Positions 1 through 5,152 of a DNA stretch of 5,152 nt are shown piece after piece. The stretch comes from Xanthobacteraceae bacterium. GTDB taxonomy: Bacteria; Pseudomonadota; Alphaproteobacteria; Rhizobiales; Xanthobacteraceae. Numbering within the stretch: the first letter of the stretch is position 1; each line of letters starts with the position of its first letter. Location: positions 1 through 5,152 of the forward strand of contig JASHXZ010000853.1 of assembly GCA_030043285.1 (NCBI GenBank), read 5' to 3'. The notes below the pieces were generated by a model. The model saw only the letters and a program-made list of their open reading frames with translations. It was not told where the DNA came from and searched no databases. The position numbers and the translations under genes were made by a program.

Positions 1-102
1 CAGATTGGGAAAGGTTTGGTCGCGCATGGTCCGCGTCAAACGTTCGGCGCGATCGGCCGCGACGCCGCCTTCGACCATCAACTCCTCGACATCCGCGCTC
101 AT
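1..102 (-). CDS. Unidentified protein, N-terminal 34 codons only (runs off left edge)
   Basis: This is the 5' end of a gene lying downstream of rnr in the same direction; its 3' part is outside the window. From the ATG at 102-100 the protein begins MSADVEELMVEGG and continues through AADRAERLTRTM to end at the edge with FPNL. The visible part is rich in acidic residues and Arg, with no signal peptide or membrane segment, and looks like an amphipathic helical start of a soluble protein. About three quarters of its third codon positions are G or C, which fits real coding. The ATG was chosen because GGATGAG lies 9 bases upstream; in-frame GTG (108-106) and TTG (120-118) are alternatives. The gap after the rnr stop is only 23 bases, so co-transcription with rnr is likely. 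I do not recognise the family. In related genomes a DUF983 or NUDIX gene often follows rnr, but this N-terminus does not resemble the zinc-ribbon start of DUF983 proteins. Confidence 0.6.
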   Translation of the reverse strand, partial: MSADVEELMVEGGVAADRAERLTRTMRDQTFPNL

Positions 103-111
103 TGCCACGAA

Positions 112-118
112 CTCATCC
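112..118 (-). promoter_or_regulatory. Probable Shine-Dalgarno site for the gene downstream of rnr
   Basis: On the minus strand the sequence is GGATGAG, a partial match to the anti-16S core GGAGG/GATGAG type. It sits 9 bases before the ATG at 102-100 and just after the rnr stop codon (128-126). It is the best ribosome-binding candidate near any of the three possible starts of this gene and is the reason the ATG is preferred over the GTG and TTG further upstream. Confidence 0.4.
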
Positions 119-125
119 AATTTGG

Positions 126-2390
126 TCAGCGACGGCCGCGCGACTGCCGGCCGCGGCCGAATTTCTGTTGCGCCTGTGCCTCGTGTCCAGCCCGGCGCGG
201 CCGTGTCGATGCATCGCGCACCAGCCGAAAACGCAAGGCGCCGGCAACCGGCGCCGCCTCGACCAGTTCGACGGTGACCGGATCGCCGAGGCGGTGCGTT
301 TGCGACCGCCCGACGAACGCGCGTCCGGCTTCATTAAAGCGAAAATATTCGTCGCCGATTAAGCGCGCCGGAATAAAGCCATCGGCGCCGGTCTCGTCGA
401 GCTCGACAAACAGACCGGCGCGGGTAACGCCGGAAATATGGCCGTCGAACACGGCGCCAACCCGGTCGGCCAAAAAGTGCGCGATCAGCCGGTCGGAAGT
501 CTCGCGCTCGGCCTTCATGGCGCGGCGCTCGGTCGCCGAGATATTGGCGGCGATCTCGGCCAGCTCGGCACCGGTGACGCTCTCCGGCAGCCCGTCGCCG
601 CCGAGCTTGAGCGCGCGGATCAGCGCGCGATGCACGATAAGATCGGCATAGCGGCGGATCGGCGAGGTGAAATGGGCGTAACGGCGGAGATTGAGGCCGA
701 AATGACCGAAATTCTCCGACGAATATTCCGCCTGCGCCTGGCTGCGCAACACGACTTCGTTGACCAGGCGCTCGACGTCGCGCCCCTTTACGCGCGCAAG
801 GATCCGATTGAAGGCATCGGGCCGCAGCGCACCGCCTTTCGGCAGCACGATGTCGAGCGTCGCCAAAAACTCGCGCAAAGCGTTGAGCTTCTCCGGCGAC
901 GGCTCGTCGTGCACGCGATAGATCAGCGGCACGCGCGCCCGCTCGCAGCTTTCGGCCGCCGCTACGTTGGCGAGGATCATGAATTCTTCGATCAGCCGGT
1001 GCGATTCCAGCCGCTGCGGGATGATCACCCGGTCGACGGTGCCGTCCGATTTGAGCACGATCTTGCGCTCGGGAATGTCGAGATCGAGCGGCTCGCGTTC
1101 GTCGCGGGCGCGGCGCACCGCGCGATACGCGGCGTAGAGCGGTTCGAGTACGGGCTGCGCGATCGGCTCGGTGACCTCGTCGGTGCGGCCGGACACCGCG
1201 AGTTGTGCCTGCTCGTAGTGTAGCCGCGCCGTCGAGCGGATCAGCACGCGATGAAAGCTGTGTTCGCGCTTGCGGCCATCGGCGCCGACGATCATGCGGA
1301 CCGCGAGCGCCGGGCGGTCCTCGTTCGGACGCAGCGAGCACAGATCGTTGGAGATGCGCTCGGGCAGCATCGGCACCACACGGTCGGGAAAGTAGACCGA
1401 GTTGCCGCGCTCGGCGGCGGCGCGATCGAGCGCCGAGCCGGCTCGGACATATTCCGCCACGTCGGCGATGGCGACGGTGACGATGTGGCCGCCCGGATTG
1501 TGCTGGTCGGCGTCGGGAGCCGCGTGCACGGCGTCGTCGTGGTCCTTGGCGTCCGGCGGATCGATGGTGACGAACGGCACGGCGCGCCAATCCTCGCGGC
1601 CGGCGAGCATAGCCGGCCGCGCAGCGGCCGCTTCGGCCAGCGCCGCAGGTGGAAAATCCTGAGGGATGCCGTGGGCATGGATGGCGATCACGCTGACCGC
1701 CCGCTCGCTCTTGATCGAGCCGAGCCGCTCGACGACGGAGCCGGTCCGTAGACCGAGCCGGCCGTGGCGCGCGACATCGACAGCGACGAGATCGCCGTCT
1801 ACGGCTGCAGCGGTCGAGCCGGCCGGTATCGTCAGTTCGCGGCCGAGCTGTTTCTTGTCGATCGGAACGAGCCGGCCGCCGCCGCCCGGGAGACCCCGAA
1901 AAATGCCGAGCACGCGATGCTTGGCGCGGTCGATAAGCTTGATGACGCGTCCGGTGGTCTCTTCGCCGGCGCGCTCGATACGGACCAGCGCACGATCGCC
2001 AACGCCGGCGGCTTCGCCGGGCCGCACCCGGCGTGGCGTGACAATGCGGATGATCGGCGGAGCGCCGTGAGCCTCTTCGTCCCATTCGGTCGGCCGCGCC
2101 AAGAACTCGCCATCGCTGTCGCGGCCGGTGACGTCGGCAACCACGACTGGCGGCAGCGTACCGGCGCGATGCACCTTTTTGCGCCGCCGCTCGATATGGC
2201 CTTCGTCGGCGAGTTCGCGGAGCATGCGCTTGAGCGCGGCGCGGTCAGCGTTCTTGGCTCCGAAGGCGCGGGCGATCTCGCGGGTGCCGATCTTGCCGCT
2301 CTTCTCACGCACAAATGCGAGCAGTTCGTCGCGCGAGGGCAGGGCGCGTTTGGCTGCGCCCGCCGGCTTCGTTTTGCGCGCGGCGCTCAT
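126..2390 (-). CDS. rnr: Ribonuclease R, 3'-5' exoribonuclease (RNB/RNase II family)
   Basis: RNase R is a cytoplasmic, Mg-dependent 3'-to-5' hydrolytic exoribonuclease that degrades structured RNA to mononucleotides and takes part in mRNA decay, rRNA quality control and trans-translation-linked turnover. Counting 754 residues from the ATG, the domains are: winged-helix region about 20-70; OB/cold-shock region about 80-235; RNB catalytic domain about 270-600; S1 RNA-binding domain about 640-725; short basic tail ending GRGRQSRGRR. The catalytic acidic cluster DPPDAKDHDDAV gives Asp277, Asp283, Asp285 and Asp286, matching E. coli Asp272/278/280/281. ISNDLCSLRPNEDRPA (347-362) and the family signature HFTSPIRRYADLIVHR (573-588) are intact. 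The length suits a rhizobial RNase R, and no frameshift is seen. The start is uncertain: an in-frame TTG at 2402-2400 would add four residues (758), and neither site has a clear Shine-Dalgarno sequence; ATG was preferred as the commoner codon. The gene follows topA in the same frame and probably on the same transcript. Confidence 0.96.
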   Translation of the reverse strand: MSAARKTKPAGAAKRALPSRDELLAFVREKSGKIGTREIARAFGAKNADRAALKRMLRELADEGHIERRRKKVHRAGTLPPVVVADVTGRDSDGEFLARPTEWDEEAHGAPPIIRIVTPRRVRPGEAAGVGDRALVRIERAGEETTGRVIKLIDRAKHRVLGIFRGLPGGGGRLVPIDKKQLGRELTIPAGSTAAAVDGDLVAVDVARHGRLGLRTGSVVERLGSIKSERAVSVIAIHAHGIPQDFPPAALAEAAAARPAMLAGREDWRAVPFVTIDPPDAKDHDDAVHAAPDADQHNPGGHIVTVAIADVAEYVRAGSALDRAAAERGNSVYFPDRVVPMLPERISNDLCSLRPNEDRPALAVRMIVGADGRKREHSFHRVLIRSTARLHYEQAQLAVSGRTDEVTEPIAQPVLEPLYAAYRAVRRARDEREPLDLDIPERKIVLKSDGTVDRVIIPQRLESHRLIEEFMILANVAAAESCERARVPLIYRVHDEPSPEKLNALREFLATLDIVLPKGGALRPDAFNRILARVKGRDVERLVNEVVLRSQAQAEYSSENFGHFGLNLRRYAHFTSPIRRYADLIVHRALIRALKLGGDGLPESVTGAELAEIAANISATERRAMKAERETSDRLIAHFLADRVGAVFDGHISGVTRAGLFVELDETGADGFIPARLIGDEYFRFNEAGRAFVGRSQTHRLGDPVTVELVEAAPVAGALRFRLVRDASTRPRRAGHEAQAQQKFGRGRQSRGRR

Positions 2391-2425
2391 GGCCGCGGAC
2401 AATAGCGGGATGAACGATACCGGTG

Positions 2426-2439
2426 CGAATAATTATTCG
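2426..2439. repeat. Perfect 14-bp palindrome spanning the topA stop codon
   Basis: The sequence CGAATAATTATTCG equals its own reverse complement; flanking bases do not extend it. It covers the last sense codon region and TAA stop of topA (2435-2433) and the first bases of the topA-rnr spacer. Its ten-base A/T core stands out in this GC-rich window. With no loop and an A/T core it would make only a weak RNA hairpin and has no following U-run, so it is not a convincing intrinsic terminator. It could be a binding site for a dimeric protein, or chance. Confidence 0.5.
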
Positions 2440-5102
2440 GCAGCTTGGGTCGTCCTGCGTGCCGGCTTTTTGCCAGCTGCGGGTCTCTTGGGGGCATTGG
2501 GCTTGGCTTTGGCGGCGGGTCGGGTGCTCTGCCGTGCTGCTCCGTTCGCAGGACGCGCGCTCTTGCGCCGTCGCTCGCGTGGCGGCGCGGCGCCGCGCTC
2601 GGCGCGGGCGTCGAGAAGCGCAACGGCTTCATCGAGCGTCACGGTGTCCGGCGTCTTGTCGGCTGGCAGGGTGGCGTTGACGCCGGCATGGCTAACATAG
2701 GGGCCGTAGCGGCCGTTCTTGGCGACGATCGGCCCGCCCTTGGTCGGATGGTCGCCGAGCGGGCGGCCCGGATCGACACCGAAACGGCGGAAGCGAGGAC
2801 CGCGCGCGACTTTTTCAGCGATCAGGGTCACCGCGCGGTTGAGCCCAATCGTGAACACGTCGTCGGGAGATTCGAGGTTGGCGTAGGTCTTGCCGTGCTG
2901 CACGTAGGGTCCGAAGCGGCCGATGCTGGCGCGGATCGGCTCGCCGTCCTCGGGATGGCGCCCGACTTCGCGCGGCAGCGACAATAGCGCCAGCGCCTTT
3001 TTCAGGTCGACGTCTTCCGGTGACGTGCCTTTGGGCAGCCCCGCGCGCTTCGGCTTTTCGCCGTCAACGCCTTCGCCAAGCTGCACGTAAGGACCGAAGC
3101 GGCCGCTGCGCAGCGTGACCTCGAGGCCGCTTTTCGGATCGACGCCGAGTACCTTGGTGCCGATCTCGGCTGCGCCATCGCCCGCCGACAGCGGCCGCGT
3201 GTAGCGGCATTCCGGATAGTTCGAACAGCCGATGAAGGCGCCGTATTTGGAGAGCTTCAGCGTCAGCCGGCCGCCGGAGCAATTCGGGCATTGCCGCGCA
3301 TCGCCGCCATCGGCGCGCGGCGGAAACAGATGCGGCGCCAACAGCGCATCCAGCGCATCGATGACCTCGGAGATCTTCAAATCCTTGATGTCGTCGACGG
3401 CGCCGATGAAATCGCGCCAGAAATCGTGCAGCACCTCGCGCCAGGCGATTTCGTTGTTGGAGATGAGATCGAGCTGCTCCTCGAGGCCGGCGGTAAAATC
3501 GTACTCGACGTACTTGGCAAAAAAACTTTCCAGGAACGCCACGACGATGCGGCCGCGGTCTTCGGGATAGAGCCGGCGCTTGTCGAGCCGGACATATTTG
3601 CGGTCCTTGAGCACCTGCAGGATCGACGCGTAGGTCGAGGGCCGGCCGATGCCAAGCTCTTCGAGGCGCTTGACCAACGACGCTTCGGAATAGCGCGGCG
3701 GCGGTTCGGTAAAATGCTGGTCGGCGGCGATCGCGCGCTTGGTGAGGCGCTCGCCCGTGCTCATTTCCGGCAGGCGGCGCGACTCCTCGTCCTCGGGATC
3801 CTCGTCGCGGCCTTCCTGATAGAGCGTGAGGAAGCCGTCGAATTTGATCACCGTGCCGGTGGCGCGCAGGTCGAGCAGGCGGTCGGCGACCTTGGCGGTG
3901 ATGTCGGCGGTGGTGCGCTCGAGCTCGGCCGATTCCATCTGGCTCGCTACCGTGCGCAGCCAGATCAGTTCGTAAAGCTTGGCTTGGTCGGCATCGAGGT
4001 GGCGCTTGACGTCGCGCGGGCGGCGGGTGAGGTCGGTCGGCCGGATCGCTTCGTGAGCTTCCTGCGCGTTCTTGGCTTTGGCCTCATAGCGGCGCGGCGC
4101 GTTCGGCACGTAGCGGGCGCCATAATCGCTGCCGATCAGATGCCGCACAGCCGCAACGGCTTCGTTGGCAATCTGCACGCCGTCGGTACGCATATAGGTG
4201 ATCAGGCCGATCGTCTCGCCGTCGATATCGATACCCTCGTAGAGCCGCTGCGCCACGCGCATCGTATGGGCCGGCGCGAAGCCGAGCTTGCGGCTCGCTT
4301 CCTGCTGCAAGGTCGAGGTGGTGAATGGCGGCTGCGGATGGCGCTTGAGCGGTTTGGCTTCGACCGCGGCGACCGTGAAGGTCGCGCTCTCCAATGCGCG
4401 CTTGAACGCTTCGGCTTCGGCGCCCGAGCCGATATCGAGGCGCTGCAGCTTTTTGCCGTCGGCGCCCACCAGCCGTGCCTCGAAGGTCTCCTGGCGCGGC
4501 GTCGCCAGCGTGGCTACGATCGACCAATATTCCTGGCGGACGAATTTCTCGATTTCCAGTTCGCGGTCGCAGACGAGCCGCAGCGCCACCGATTGCACGC
4601 GTCCCGCCGAGCGCGCGCCCGGCAGCTTGCGCCAAAGCACCGGCGATATGGTGAAGCCGACGAGATAATCGAGCGCGCGGCGGGCGAGGTAGGCGTCGAC
4701 CAAAGCCTGGTCGATGTCCCGCGGATTCTTCATCGCATCGGTCACCGCCTGCTTGGTGATGGCGTTGAAGACGACGCGTTGGATCGCTTGACCGCTCAGC
4801 GCCTTCTTGTCCTTGAGCACTTGGAGCACATGCCAGGAGATCGCCTCGCCTTCGCGGTCCGGATCGGTGGCGAGGATGAGCCGGTCGGCGCCTTTGACCG
4901 CCCGGGCGATATCGTTGAGGCGCTTCTGCGCCTTGGGGTCGACCTCCCAAAGCATACGAAAATTGTGATCAGGATCGACCGAGCCGCTCTTGGCTGGCAG
5001 GTCCCGGACATGGCCGAACGAAGCCAGAACTTCGTAGCCCCGGCCCAGATATTTATTGATTGTTTTCGCCTTGGCGGGCGATTCTACCAGTACCAGGTCC
5101 AT
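2433..5102 (-). CDS. topA: DNA topoisomerase I (type IA), omega protein
   Basis: TopA is the type IA enzyme that cuts one strand through a 5'-phosphotyrosine and relaxes negative supercoils, balancing gyrase during transcription and replication. The 889-residue protein starts directly in the TOPRIM fold (VESPAKAKTI, Glu7), with the metal-binding motif DPDREGEAISWH at 80-91 (Asp80, Asp82, Glu84). GARSAGRVQSVALRLV (162-177) follows. The active-site motif LITYMRTDG places the catalytic Tyr at 303 (codon 4196-4194), with Arg305 beside it. IGRPSTYASI is at 485-494. The C-terminus has one four-cysteine zinc ribbon (Cys605, 608, 626, 632), then three topoisomerase C-terminal repeats marked by GRFGPYVQ (667), GRFGPYVQ (728) and GRYGPYVS (797), and a Lys/Arg/Ala/Pro-rich tail from about 838. 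E. coli TopA instead has several zinc ribbons; one ribbon plus glycine-rich repeats and a basic tail is usual for alphaproteobacteria. The ATG is supported by the TOPRIM strand beginning at residue 2, though its ribosome-binding site is weak. All catalytic residues are present and the frame is unbroken. Confidence 0.98.
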   Translation of the reverse strand: MDLVLVESPAKAKTINKYLGRGYEVLASFGHVRDLPAKSGSVDPDHNFRMLWEVDPKAQKRLNDIARAVKGADRLILATDPDREGEAISWHVLQVLKDKKALSGQAIQRVVFNAITKQAVTDAMKNPRDIDQALVDAYLARRALDYLVGFTISPVLWRKLPGARSAGRVQSVALRLVCDRELEIEKFVRQEYWSIVATLATPRQETFEARLVGADGKKLQRLDIGSGAEAEAFKRALESATFTVAAVEAKPLKRHPQPPFTTSTLQQEASRKLGFAPAHTMRVAQRLYEGIDIDGETIGLITYMRTDGVQIANEAVAAVRHLIGSDYGARYVPNAPRRYEAKAKNAQEAHEAIRPTDLTRRPRDVKRHLDADQAKLYELIWLRTVASQMESAELERTTADITAKVADRLLDLRATGTVIKFDGFLTLYQEGRDEDPEDEESRRLPEMSTGERLTKRAIAADQHFTEPPPRYSEASLVKRLEELGIGRPSTYASILQVLKDRKYVRLDKRRLYPEDRGRIVVAFLESFFAKYVEYDFTAGLEEQLDLISNNEIAWREVLHDFWRDFIGAVDDIKDLKISEVIDALDALLAPHLFPPRADGGDARQCPNCSGGRLTLKLSKYGAFIGCSNYPECRYTRPLSAGDGAAEIGTKVLGVDPKSGLEVTLRSGRFGPYVQLGEGVDGEKPKRAGLPKGTSPEDVDLKKALALLSLPREVGRHPEDGEPIRASIGRFGPYVQHGKTYANLESPDDVFTIGLNRAVTLIAEKVARGPRFRRFGVDPGRPLGDHPTKGGPIVAKNGRYGPYVSHAGVNATLPADKTPDTVTLDEAVALLDARAERGAAPPRERRRKSARPANGAARQSTRPAAKAKPNAPKRPAAGKKPARRTTQAAE

Positions 5103-5152
5103 GCTAACTCGATGATCCTACTTGATTTTTGTCGATATCGGGGGGTGGCGGG
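5103..5152 (-). other. Leader upstream of topA, no clear promoter
   Basis: Fifty bases precede the topA start before the window ends. On the minus strand the region begins C-rich, has an 8-bp palindrome CGATATCG (5133-5140), then an A-rich stretch, and AGGATC about 10-15 bases before the ATG. AGGA sits 13 bases from the start, too far for a good Shine-Dalgarno; GAG five bases before the ATG is a weak alternative. No convincing -35/-10 pair is visible. Two frames have stop codons here (TAG overlapping or close to the topA start), so the end of an upstream gene could lie in this stretch; in related genomes that gene is often dprA, but nothing here identifies it. Confidence 0.3.

Noticed and set aside
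334..2085. 583-residue minus-strand open frame in a second frame inside rnr
   Set aside because: Its product is extremely Arg/Ala-rich with no domain pattern, typical of an out-of-frame reading of GC-rich coding DNA; the overlapping RNase R frame has all family motifs.
438..2405. Long plus-strand open frames antisense to rnr (438-1223, 1251-1751, 1764-2405)
   Set aside because: They lie wholly opposite a well-supported RNase R gene, show no recognisable domain, and are expected where high G/C in third codon positions removes stops from the antisense frames.
2403..2440. Rho-independent terminator between topA and rnr
   Set aside because: The palindrome there has an A/T core with no loop and is not followed by a T-run on the minus strand, so it would not make a stable terminator hairpin.
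3096..3123. Repeated DNA in the topA 3' region (the GRFGPYV coding segments, also near 2696-2720 and 2898-2926)
   Set aside because: The repetition is at the protein level and reflects the known topoisomerase I C-terminal repeats; it is not a mobile or CRISPR-like DNA repeat.
4084..4950. 288-residue minus-strand open frame inside topA
   Set aside because: Another Arg/Gly-rich out-of-frame reading; the topA frame carries the TOPRIM and active-site motifs over the same bases.
5103..5152. sigma70-type promoter for topA
   Set aside because: TCGACA and TAGGAT elements on the minus strand resemble -35 and -10 boxes in isolation but do not occur at workable spacing to each other or to suitable partners.

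Overview
The window holds a short, tightly packed stretch of housekeeping genes, all on the minus strand. Read in transcription order (right to left) they are topA (DNA topoisomerase I, complete), rnr (ribonuclease R, complete), and the first 34 codons of a third gene that runs off the left edge. The DNA is strongly GC-rich with a G/C-biased third codon position. Protein details and the topA-rnr order fit an alphaproteobacterium, most likely of the Hyphomicrobiales (Rhizobiales; Bradyrhizobium/Rhodopseudomonas-like). That assignment rests on protein family and gene order known in general, not on a search.

Layout: 5103-5152 is a 50-base leader upstream of topA, with no promoter I can support. 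2433-5102 is topA. 2391-2432 is a 42-base spacer (30 bases if rnr starts at its alternative TTG), overlapped at its topA end by a perfect 14-bp palindrome that includes the topA stop codon. 126-2390 is rnr. 103-125 is a 23-base gap containing a plausible Shine-Dalgarno sequence. 1-102 is the 5' end of an unrecognised gene. Spacing and common orientation suggest one transcript, with no clear rho-independent terminator between the genes.

Functionally, topoisomerase I relaxes negative supercoils behind RNA polymerase, and RNase R degrades structured RNA (mRNA decay, rRNA quality control, tmRNA-linked turnover). Both are core nucleic-acid enzymes, and their catalytic residues are intact here. I see no tRNA or rRNA gene, mobile element, CRISPR array, phage gene or defence system. 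The many long open frames antisense to, or out of frame with, topA and rnr look like shadows caused by high GC content. I found no evidence of an undescribed system. The points most worth a second look are the palindrome at the topA/rnr junction, the poorly defined rnr start and the unidentified downstream gene.
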